Positions 1 through 5,551 of a stretch of DNA of 9,503 nt are shown here, piece by piece. Origin of the DNA: DAOMOD01 sp035444205 (GTDB lineage Bacteria; Pseudomonadota; Gammaproteobacteria; Xanthomonadales; BPKI01). Position numbers and translations under genes: made by a program. Under the pieces are notes generated by a model. It was not told where the DNA came from and ran no database searches. It was given only the letters and a program-made list of their open reading frames with translations. The stretch is from assembly GCA_035444205.1 (NCBI GenBank), contig DAOMOD010000158.1:1-9503 (forward strand), written 5' to 3'. Every line of letters starts with the position of its first letter. Within the stretch, counting starts at the first letter, position 1.

Positions 1-46
1 GTTGGGCATAAGGGTCGGGCGCAAGCCCCGAGCGTCCGCCAGGATA

Positions 47-84
47 GGAGCGTAGCGCGTGGGAGCTTGCGTCGCTCCGACAAC
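47..84. repeat. degenerate REP-like palindrome downstream of fbpB
   Basis: GGAGC (62-66) and GCTCC (74-78) pair around a 7-nt loop. A second GGAGCG at 47-52 can compete for CGCTCC at 73-78. Read on the minus strand this gives GTTGTCGGAGCGACGCAAGC, which looks like the 'GTTGTAGGAGCGACGCAAG' class of extragenic palindromes common in xanthomonads and pseudomonads; that resemblance is from memory. A small TCGGG/CCCGA hairpin (15-19 with 27-31) lies just to the left. No T-run follows, so I do not call a terminator. Positions 1-95 hold no gene that I can support. Confidence 0.3.
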
Positions 85-95
85 ATGCCCCAGCC

Positions 96-142
96 TGCCC
101 TGTGCCCTGTGCCCTGTGCCCTGTGCCCTGTGCCCTGTGCCC
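96..142. repeat. heptanucleotide tandem repeat (TGTGCCC)x6 plus partial copy
   Basis: Six perfect, contiguous copies of TGTGCCC occupy 101-142, preceded by a partial TGCCC (96-100). Base 142 is also the last base of the fbpB stop codon, so the array begins exactly where the permease gene ends and lies wholly downstream of it. Slippage in the array would therefore not change the protein. Such arrays, when translated by accident, give 'PVPCALCP' peptides that pollute annotations, and the forward frames here do exactly that. The array itself is certain; any function is unknown. Confidence 0.95.
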
Positions 143-1716
143 TAACTCCTCCGCATCAACACCCAAACCGGCACCATCCCCACCGCAACCAGAAGCAGTG
201 CCGGTATCGCCGCTTCATGCCACAGGCCCTCGGCGGTGTAGGCATAGATGCGCACGGCCAGGGTGTCCCAGCCGAAGGGGCGCAACATCAGGGTGGCGGG
301 GAGTTCCTTCATCGCTTCGACGGCGACCAGCAGCGCGCCGGTGAACAGAGCCGGCCGCAGGGTTGGCAGGTAGACGCGCCAGAGACGATCGCGCGCACCG
401 GCGCCGAGCGTGCGCGCAGCTTCGATGACGCTCGGACGCAACTGCTCCAGCGCCGACTCGCAGGCGCTGTGGCCAAGGCGCAGGAACCGGATGGAGAGTG
501 CGGCGAGTACGCCGGCGATGCTGCCGGCAAGCGTGCCCGTGCCGAGACCGGCGAGACCGCGGTCGAGATGCAGCAGCACCAGCATGATGCCGACGGCAAG
601 CACGGTTCCCGGTACCGCGTAGCCGAGGGTGGCGACGAATCCCGGCACGCGCAGCCAGGCGTCGCCGCGCGCGCTGCGTTCGACCAGGGCCAGCGCCAGG
701 CCCAGCATCACCACCAGCGCGGCGCAGGCCGCGGCAATGGCGAGCGTGTTGCCGATCAACGGCCACAGGGTGCCGCCGTTCCACGGCGCCGAAAGCGCCC
801 AGGACGCAAGCTGCCACAGCGGCAGAGCAAGCGCGCCGAGTACGACCAGCATGCACAGCGTGGCGGCCAGCAGGGCGCGTCCGCCACGCAGCGGGACGCG
901 CAAGAGCGGTGCCGTCTGCTGCATGGCGAAGCGCGCGCCACGTCGGGACAACCGCTCCAGCACCAGGGCCAGCGCAATGAACAGCAGAAACACCGTGGCG
1001 AGCTGCGCCGCCGCGGGCAGGCTGTACAGTCCGAACCAGGTGCGGTAGATGGCGGTGGTGAAGGTGTCCACGCCGAGCAGGCTGACTGCACCGAAGTCGG
1101 CAAGGGTTTCCATCAGTGCCAGCGCCAGTCCGGCGATCCAGGCTGGGCGTATCAGCGGCAGCGCGGCGCGACGGAATGCACCGAGCGGCCCTTCGCCCAG
1201 CGTGCGCGCAGCCTCGAAGGCGCGCGCGCCCTGTGCGCGCAGCGCGGCGCGCGCCAGCAGGTAGACATAGGGATAGAGCACCAGGCTGAGCAGCACGCTG
1301 GCGCCGACCAGGCCGCGCGGGTTGGGGGCATCGAGTCCGATCGCGCGCAGCGTACCGGCCACTGGCCCCGAGTATTCGAGGAAGCCGACGTAGACGAAGG
1401 CCGCCACGTAGGCCGGTACCGCCAGCGGCAGCGCCAGCAGCATCTCGAACGCGGCGCGACCGGGGAAGTCGTAGCGGCTCACCAGCCACGCCAGGCCGAG
1501 CCCGAGCACACTCACGCCGATGGCCACGCCGAGTGACAGCCACAGCGTGTTGGCAACGATGCCGACAAGCAGGTGCGCGCGCAGGTGCGCCCAGATCGCA
1601 GGCTCAGGCTGGCCCCAGGCGGCGAACAGCACTGCCAGGGTGAGCAGCGGACCCAATGCAATCAGTGCGACCGCCGCACGCAGGCCCCAGCGGCGCGTCG
1701 CGTACCGTGGCGGCAT
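142..1716 (-). CDS. fbpB: iron(III) ABC transporter permease, FbpB type (fused two-domain)
   Basis: Inner-membrane permease of a ferric-iron ABC importer, 524 aa, carrying Fe3+ delivered by the binding protein across the cytoplasmic membrane. It has two tandem BPD_transp_1 (MetI-like) halves, the usual FbpB/SfuB architecture and length. Each half has a cytoplasmic EAA loop that docks the ATPase: EAARTLGEG at residues 168-176 ending in LP at 187-188, and EAARTLGAG at 432-440 ending in LP at 450-451. About twelve hydrophobic helices are visible, starting near residues 12-33. I chose the ATG at 1716 because the frame runs open further upstream only by overlapping fbpA in another frame, and no GTG or TTG lies between. 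The start has no clear Shine-Dalgarno sequence. It lies 92 bp after the fbpA stop on the same strand, so co-transcription is likely. No fbpC ATPase follows within the window. Fe3+ specificity is inferred from fbpA and the Fur box; the fold alone would also fit thiamine, sulfate or phosphonate importers. Confidence 0.88.
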   Translation of the reverse strand: MPPRYATRRWGLRAAVALIALGPLLTLAVLFAAWGQPEPAIWAHLRAHLLVGIVANTLWLSLGVAIGVSVLGLGLAWLVSRYDFPGRAAFEMLLALPLAVPAYVAAFVYVGFLEYSGPVAGTLRAIGLDAPNPRGLVGASVLLSLVLYPYVYLLARAALRAQGARAFEAARTLGEGPLGAFRRAALPLIRPAWIAGLALALMETLADFGAVSLLGVDTFTTAIYRTWFGLYSLPAAAQLATVFLLFIALALVLERLSRRGARFAMQQTAPLLRVPLRGGRALLAATLCMLVVLGALALPLWQLASWALSAPWNGGTLWPLIGNTLAIAAACAALVVMLGLALALVERSARGDAWLRVPGFVATLGYAVPGTVLAVGIMLVLLHLDRGLAGLGTGTLAGSIAGVLAALSIRFLRLGHSACESALEQLRPSVIEAARTLGAGARDRLWRVYLPTLRPALFTGALLVAVEAMKELPATLMLRPFGWDTLAVRIYAYTAEGLWHEAAIPALLLVAVGMVPVWVLMRRS

Positions 1717-1808
1717 CAGGGTCAGGCTGGCCTGTTGCGCGGTCAGGGCAGGCGTCCTGTCCAGGATGAGCTGACATTGGCCGGCATGCGCTGCATCGCC
1801 TGCGTCCG

Positions 1809-2798
1809 TCAGTTCCAGCCGACCCGATCCATCAGCATCACCGCTTCCACCTGGCGGCGGCCAGCCTCGACTACGTTGATCGGATCGTGGCGGAACGGAC
1901 CCCAGGCCGCCACCACCGGATGCAGCGCGATTCCCGGTGTGGCCGGATACTCCTGGTTGATCGAAGCGAAGTCGGCCTGCACCGCGGGAGTGGCGAGCCA
2001 CTCCAGGAAGCGTACCGCCGCCTCACGGTGCGGCGCGTGCGCGGTGACGCCAGCGCCGGAGATGTTGACGTGCACGCCGGTCTCATCCGGCCAGTACGGC
2101 CACACCTGAAGTGCTTCGCCGCGCGCCTGCAGGCGACCCAGGTAATAGGTGTTGACGATGCCGACATCGCATTGGCCGGCTGCGACCGCCTGCACCAGCA
2201 GCGTGTCGTCGGCGAAGGGTGGTGCGGCCAGGTTGGCCACCCAGCCGCGCAGGATGCGTTCGGTTTCGGTTTCGCCGAGCCGCGCCAGAAGCATGGCGGT
2301 GAGCGACTGGTTGTAGACCTTCTTGCTGGAGCGCAGGCACAGCCGGCCTTTCCAGCGCGCGTCGGCAAGATCCTCATAGCCGACCAGTTCGGTGGCTTCG
2401 ATGCGGTCGCGCGCATAGATGATGGTGCGTGCGCGCAGCGACAGCGCGAACCAGCGGCCGTCCGGATCGCGCAGGTGGGCGGGAATGGCAGCCTGAAGTG
2501 GCGCCGATTCGATGGACGCCAACAAGCCGCGTTCGGCTGCCAGCCAGAGATTGCCGGCATCGACCGCCAGAAACAGGTCGGCCCGGGTGCGCTCACCCTC
2601 GGCGGCGAGTCGTTCGATCAGTACCGGTGCCTGGTCGGTGATGAAGCGTACTTCCACGCCGGTTTCGGCACGGTAACGTGCAAAGATCGGTTCGATGAGC
2701 GGCTCGCGACGTTCCGAATACACCACCAATGCGCCATCATCGGCGCGCTGGCAGCCGGCGAGCAGCAGCACAGAGAGCAGGGCAGGGAGCAGGCGCAT
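1809..2798 (-). CDS. fbpA: Fe(III)-binding lipoprotein of ABC importer, FbpA/FutA/IdiA family
   Basis: Periplasmic ferric-iron-binding protein, 329 aa, capturing Fe3+ and passing it to the FbpB permease. The N-terminus is a lipoprotein signal: a hydrophobic stretch ending in LLLAGC with the lipobox cysteine at residue 16, so it is probably lipid-anchored and not free as in Neisseria FbpA. Family hallmarks are VVYSER early in the mature protein (Tyr27) and the paired tyrosines in NTYYLGRL (Tyr218-Tyr219), the position of the iron-ligand tyrosines of FbpA. The fold is a type-II periplasmic binding protein. An upstream in-frame ATG at 2819 would add seven residues, but it sits about where transcription should start and spoils the signal peptide, so 2798 is preferred. 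Expression should be Fur-repressed. Tyrosine roles are by family analogy; whether synergistic anions are needed cannot be told. Confidence 0.9.
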   Translation of the reverse strand: MRLLPALLSVLLLAGCQRADDGALVVYSERREPLIEPIFARYRAETGVEVRFITDQAPVLIERLAAEGERTRADLFLAVDAGNLWLAAERGLLASIESAPLQAAIPAHLRDPDGRWFALSLRARTIIYARDRIEATELVGYEDLADARWKGRLCLRSSKKVYNQSLTAMLLARLGETETERILRGWVANLAAPPFADDTLLVQAVAAGQCDVGIVNTYYLGRLQARGEALQVWPYWPDETGVHVNISGAGVTAHAPHREAAVRFLEWLATPAVQADFASINQEYPATPGIALHPVVAAWGPFRHDPINVVEAGRRQVEAVMLMDRVGWN

Positions 2799-2827
2799 CG
2801 GGGTTCCGCATGGCGGCATTGCAAAGA

Positions 2828-2856
2828 ATGATAATGATTCGCATTATTGATAGCAA
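2828..2856 (-). promoter_or_regulatory. sigma70-like promoter of fbpA
   Basis: On the minus strand, -35 TTGCTA (2856-2851) is followed by a 17-nt spacer and -10 TATCAT (2833-2828). This places transcription start near 2821, about 22 nt before the chosen fbpA ATG at 2798. The -35 lies only about 20 bp from the stop codon of the upstream AI-2E family gene. The match is good at both hexamers with ideal spacing; activity is inferred. Confidence 0.65.
2830..2848. promoter_or_regulatory. Fur box (iron-responsive operator)
   Basis: GATAATGATTCGCATTATT matches 15 of 19 positions of the E. coli Fur consensus GATAATGATAATCATTATC. The mismatches are the three bases just right of centre (2839-2841) and the last base. 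It lies across the spacer and into the -10 of the fbpA promoter, where Fe2+-Fur would block RNA polymerase. It is a short AT-rich island in GC-rich DNA, which makes a chance match less likely. Together with the downstream FbpA/FbpB genes it supports iron-repressed control. Confidence 0.82.
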
Positions 2857-2870
2857 GCATGCGCGGTCGT

Positions 2871-2892
2871 CCCCACCTACTGCTCGTTGGGG
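2871..2892 (-). terminator. weak hairpin across the stop of the AI-2E family gene
   Basis: CCCCA (2871-2875) and TGGGG (2888-2892) pair around a 12-nt loop containing the stop codon of the gene ending at 2877. No U-run follows in the minus-strand transcript, so at best this is a weak terminator. Read-through from the upstream gene into the fbp operon is therefore possible. Confidence 0.2.
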
Positions 2893-3989
2893 CTCAGGCT
2901 TCGCATCAAGGCCCCCTTGATCTGGCTCCAGATGGCCACGAAGAATGCCGTCAGCGGAACTGCCAGGATCATCCCGACCACGCCACCGAACGCGATGCCC
3001 CAGAAGAACACCGAAATGACCACCAGCGCGGGAGGCAACCCCGATCGATTTGCCATGATCTTCGGCGTGAGTACCCAGCTCTCAATCAGTTGCACGACCG
3101 CGAACACGGCGAGGGCGAGCAGGACCAGAGGCGGGCCACCGCCGGGTTGCAGGTAGGACATCGGCAGTACGATCAGAATGCCGACCGCGGTACCAAGGAA
3201 CGGCACCACGTTCAGCAAGCCAAGCACCACCCCGATCGGAATCGCCAGCTTCAGGCCGATCAGGGTAAAGCCGACGGCGAACATGGCGCCCATGATCATG
3301 GCGATGACCAGTTGGCCCTGGAAGAAGGCCGTCACGTAGCCGACAAAGGTATCCGCGAAGTACAGAACGCGATGGCGCGTTGAGGTGCTGAACACCGAGA
3401 GCAGCTCCTTGGCCTTGGCGCGCAGGTTCGCCCCTGAAAGGAGCGCGAAGAACAGGTAGAGGGGCACAAAGCTCAGTCCTATCAGCAGCCCCAGGTAGGA
3501 CATCAGTACCTGGCGCACGCTTTCCACCTCGGGCAGGAGATCGGTGACGGCGACGCCCTCCATGCGCTCGGCGAGCATCGAAGCAAGACCGGGAAACCGG
3601 TAGGCCATTTCATTCAGGAACCCTGCGACCATCGCGGGCGCGCTCTCGGCAAAAGCGACCACCTGCCGGATCGTCGTGGGAACGAGCAGCAGGATCAGGG
3701 CGAGCAATGCCAATGAGAACAGCGCGTACAGCAGGAGGATGGCGATGGTCCGTCCGATCCTGAGGTGGCGTTGCAGGAACTCCATCGCCGGGAACAGTAC
3801 CAGCGCGAGAATTCCGGCCACGGACAACGGCACCAGAAGGTTGTAGAAGAACTGGAGCGTCCAGGCGAGAAGCCAGAACACCACGAAGATCATCGCCACC
3901 AGGAGCAAGGCCGAGCCAAGCACGGCCGTATAGCGGAACAGACGGCGCTCCACGGCGCTGAAAAGTTGCACTTCTGTACCTGTACTCAT
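2877..3989 (-). CDS. AI-2E family transporter (PerM/YdiK/TqsA-like membrane protein)
   Basis: Polytopic inner-membrane protein, 370 aa, of the AI-2E transporter family (older names UPF0118, PerM). It has two hydrophobic helices at about residues 21-70, another at 81-103, a soluble segment at about 110-160, then helices to the C-terminus. Family motifs are seen: NVVPFLGTAVG at 260-270, QLIESWVLTPKIMANRSGLPP at about 300-320, and GGVVGMILAVPLTA at 335-348. Members are variously linked to autoinducer-2 export, Na+/H+ exchange or unknown substrates; nothing here identifies this one's substrate. The frame is open a further 124 codons upstream, but that part is Arg/Cys/Pro-rich with no membrane character, so the ATG at 3989 (MSTGTEVQLF) is chosen. 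Its Shine-Dalgarno sequence is poor. The name should not be read as evidence of quorum signalling. It probably forms its own unit, with the fbpA promoter just beyond its stop. Confidence 0.87.
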   Translation of the reverse strand: MSTGTEVQLFSAVERRLFRYTAVLGSALLLVAMIFVVFWLLAWTLQFFYNLLVPLSVAGILALVLFPAMEFLQRHLRIGRTIAILLLYALFSLALLALILLLVPTTIRQVVAFAESAPAMVAGFLNEMAYRFPGLASMLAERMEGVAVTDLLPEVESVRQVLMSYLGLLIGLSFVPLYLFFALLSGANLRAKAKELLSVFSTSTRHRVLYFADTFVGYVTAFFQGQLVIAMIMGAMFAVGFTLIGLKLAIPIGVVLGLLNVVPFLGTAVGILIVLPMSYLQPGGGPPLVLLALAVFAVVQLIESWVLTPKIMANRSGLPPALVVISVFFWGIAFGGVVGMILAVPLTAFFVAIWSQIKGALMRSLSPNEQ

Positions 3990-4378
3990 GGCGCTTCGGG
4001 GCCTTGGCTCGGCCGCGCTTCGAGGCTCGTCACCTCGACTCGGCATCCGCGGAATCGCCCGACGTTGACGCAGATGCACGTCGTTGTCTGCACGCCAGCA
4101 CACATACGGAGTGACACTGCAAGGCTGAATTCCGCTGCGACCATGTGCAGGGAGTCTCTGAACCACTCCAGGCACAGGGTGCACAGCCTTGCGCGGAGGA
4201 TTCCGGCATGCCTCCCAATGCCGGGCAACGCACAGACGTGGACTCCCCTTGTGCCTAGTCTTGGTGCTGCACTGCATTGGCTCCCGAGCGATGCATGTGC
4301 AATTCCGGTTTTCGCGCAGCACCCCACGCGTGTCGTCGCGGCTTCCCGCCCCTCCCCTCAACAGACAGAGAGAAGATC
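3990..4378. other. divergent intergenic region; one perfect 7-bp inverted repeat
   Basis: This gene-free stretch of 389 bp separates the AI-2E family gene (minus) from the yqjDE-like operon (plus) and must hold both promoters. I found no convincing -35/-10 pair on either strand. The clearest structure is CCGGCAT (4203-4209) with ATGCCGG (4218-4224) around an 8-nt loop, about 155 bp upstream of the plus-strand ATG. It lacks a T-run, so it may be an operator or an mRNA leader hairpin and not a terminator. Short open frames across the region have poor protein character and are not called. Confidence 0.4.
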
Positions 4379-4639
4379 ATGAAAACCACCAATAACGAAG
4401 GCGCGACCGGCGCAACGGTCGACCGCCTGGCATCCGGTGCGCACCAGGCAGTCGACAGGATTGCCGATGCCACGCACCACGCTGCCGACAGCCTTGCCCA
4501 CAAGGGTCATCAGGCCGCGCAGCTTCAGGAGAAATGGCTGCAGAACATTCGCGGATACGTCCATGACCATCCGGTGCAGTCGCTCGGCATTGCGGTCGTC
4601 GGCGGCTACCTGCTGAGCCGGATCCTGAGCTCCCGCTAG
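4379..4639 (+). CDS. DUF883 / ElaB-YqjD-like small membrane protein
   Basis: 86-aa protein. Residues 1-60 are hydrophilic and helical with repeated His/Ala-rich heptads (AHQAVDRIADATHHAADSLA), then the family-typical end HDHPVQSLGIAVVGGYLLSRIL at about 63-83: a 'short loop + Gly-containing TM + Arg' tail like that of ElaB, YqjD and YgaM. In E. coli such tail-anchored proteins are stationary-phase inducible, and YqjD binds ribosomes; whether this homologue does is unknown. The frame is open upstream to 4277, but the ATG at 4379 follows a purine-rich AGAGAGAAG at ordinary spacing, and upstream residues are unlike the family. The next gene begins 11 nt after its stop. The charged helical part is unusually rich in histidine (6 of 86 residues). 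Confidence 0.85.
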   Translation: MKTTNNEGATGATVDRLASGAHQAVDRIADATHHAADSLAHKGHQAAQLQEKWLQNIRGYVHDHPVQSLGIAVVGGYLLSRILSSR

Positions 4640-4650
4640 GCCATTCCGCC

Positions 4651-5097
4651 ATGCCGCCATCAGCCGCTACCCAGGTGTCAGCTGATCCATCCGCCTCTTC
4701 CGACAACCCGGGACGCCCCCCCGGCCTGTTGGGAGAGGTGCTGCTGCTTGGCCGCGACCTGCATTCAGTAGCCCATGCCCAGTTGCGTCTGGCTGCCCTG
4801 GAAACCAGGCATGCGGGCGAAAGCCTGGTCGGGATTGTCGTCCTGGGCCTGGTCGCAGCCGTTCTGTACTTCAGTGCCTGGCTGGCACTGATCGCGGCGG
4901 GATTGATGACGCTGGTCGAGCTCGGCGTGCTGACTGCAAGCGTCGCCCTGCTGCTGGGCGCGGTGATCAACGTCGTTCTCGCGCTGTTGCTGATGGTGCT
5001 TGTCCGCCAACGCAGCCGCGCGTTCTTGTTTTCCGCCACCGTGGACAGTTTGCGGCCCACGCCATCGGTGGCACTGACCCAAGGTATGCCCGAGTGA
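4651..5097 (+). CDS. YqjE-like phage-holin-superfamily membrane protein
   Basis: 148 aa. A Pro/Ser-rich N-terminus (1-25) is followed by an amphipathic segment with LLGRDLHSVAHAQLRLAALET (about 32-52), then two long hydrophobic helices (about 59-88 and 93-117) and a short basic end. This is the layout of the Phage_holin_3_6/YqjE family, whose conserved part is the 'L..E' helix before TM1 and a TM hairpin. Despite the family name it is chromosomal, with no phage genes nearby. It lies 11 nt after the DUF883-like gene and overlaps the next gene by 4 bp, so translation is probably coupled. The ribosome site is weak (AGG at 4638-4640). Function is unknown; membrane-stress or envelope roles are inferred from the E. 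coli yqjDE operon. Confidence 0.82.
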   Translation: MPPSAATQVSADPSASSDNPGRPPGLLGEVLLLGRDLHSVAHAQLRLAALETRHAGESLVGIVVLGLVAAVLYFSAWLALIAAGLMTLVELGVLTASVALLLGAVINVVLALLLMVLVRQRSRAFLFSATVDSLRPTPSVALTQGMPE

Positions 5098-5477
5098 ACG
5101 CGCCTGTGGATGCCATCAAGCCTTCGGGTTCCCTCAAGCGGCAGATCGACGAAGCCGCCAGGCACCTGGCGGCAAGCAGACGCAGCGTTGGCGTTCGCCG
5201 CGTCGCCCTGGTGCAGCGGCTGCATGCCACCTTGATCTCGCCCGGCATGCTCTTCTTCGCCGGTGCCAGCGGCTACCTGATCGCCGAGTTCACGCACCGC
5301 CGGGGCAGAGCGGCGCCGCCGATAGCGTCACGGCCGGTCGCACGATCAGGAGCCACCAACGTCAACCTGGTCCTCAGCATTGTGCTCAAGCTGGTCAGCT
5401 GGCTGTACGCAGCGACAGCCTCCACGCCCTACTCCGGACGCCCTTCGGCCGGCTCGCCGGTGCCGACGGATCCGTAG
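5094..5477 (+). CDS. YqjK-like small membrane protein (third gene of the operon)
   Basis: 127 aa, starting at a GTG that overlaps the preceding stop as GTGA (5094-5097), with AAGG at 5081-5084 as ribosome site. The N-terminal half is a basic helix with spaced Arg/Lys (SLKRQIDEAARHLAASRRS, 12-31). A hydrophobic segment at about 49-66 follows, then a basic break, a second at about 89-107, and a Pro/Ser/Thr-rich tail. It occupies the place of yqjK in the enterobacterial yqjCDEK operon, and the 'Q..E...L..SRR' N-terminal helix before a membrane segment resembles YqjK, but similarity is low and the family call is mainly by position. Function unknown. Confidence 0.72.
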   Translation: MNAPVDAIKPSGSLKRQIDEAARHLAASRRSVGVRRVALVQRLHATLISPGMLFFAGASGYLIAEFTHRRGRAAPPIASRPVARSGATNVNLVLSIVLKLVSWLYAATASTPYSGRPSAGSPVPTDP

Positions 5478-5512
5478 CCCTCCTGTCCCACAACCGCCCG
5501 TAGCAGAGCCTG

Positions 5513-5531
5513 TCCCCGACTTGATCCGGGA
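5513..5531. terminator. imperfect hairpin between convergent genes
   Basis: TCCC (5513-5516) and GGGA (5528-5531) pair, with one C/C mismatch and then a G-C pair closing an ACTTGAT loop. It is the only structure in the 74-bp gap between the convergent YqjK-like and transporter genes, so it is the candidate bidirectional terminator, but there is no T-run on either strand. The core resembles the 'CCCGGATCAAGTCCGGG' type of dispersed palindrome, so it may be a repeat relic. Confidence 0.25.
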
Positions 5532-5551
5532 AGGGTGGTGAGAAATGCCGG

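Noticed and set aside
67..1536. Long plus-strand open frame (489 codons) opposite fbpB
   Set aside because: It is antisense to a clear permease gene, translates the heptamer repeat as 'PVPCALCP', and is Arg/Gln/Ala-rich without domain character: a GC-driven shadow.
1717..2001. N-terminal extension of the permease into fbpA
   Set aside because: It overlaps fbpA in another frame, is Gly/Arg/Pro-rich and lacks membrane character; the ATG at 1716 gives the normal family length.
1887..2831. Plus-strand open frame of 314 codons opposite fbpA
   Set aside because: The minus-strand frame has a lipobox, the di-tyrosine motif and a Fur-controlled promoter; the forward frame has no recognisable features.
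2877..3989. Quorum-sensing locus based on the AI-2E family name
   Set aside because: No luxS, lsr or sensor genes are present, and the family name does not predict AI-2 transport for most members.
3990..4361. 124-codon upstream extension of the AI-2E family protein
   Set aside because: Cys/Arg/Pro-rich sequence unlike the family; the ATG at 3989 gives the standard 370-aa protein.
4651..5097. Prophage remnant suggested by the holin-superfamily gene
   Set aside because: No lysis, structural or integrase genes are nearby, and the gene sits in a yqjDE-type operon; the family name is historical.
4377..5297. Minus-strand 306-codon frame opposite the three small membrane genes
   Set aside because: The plus-strand genes have coupled starts, membrane helices and a known operon order; the antisense frame is Ser/Arg/Thr-rich low-complexity sequence.
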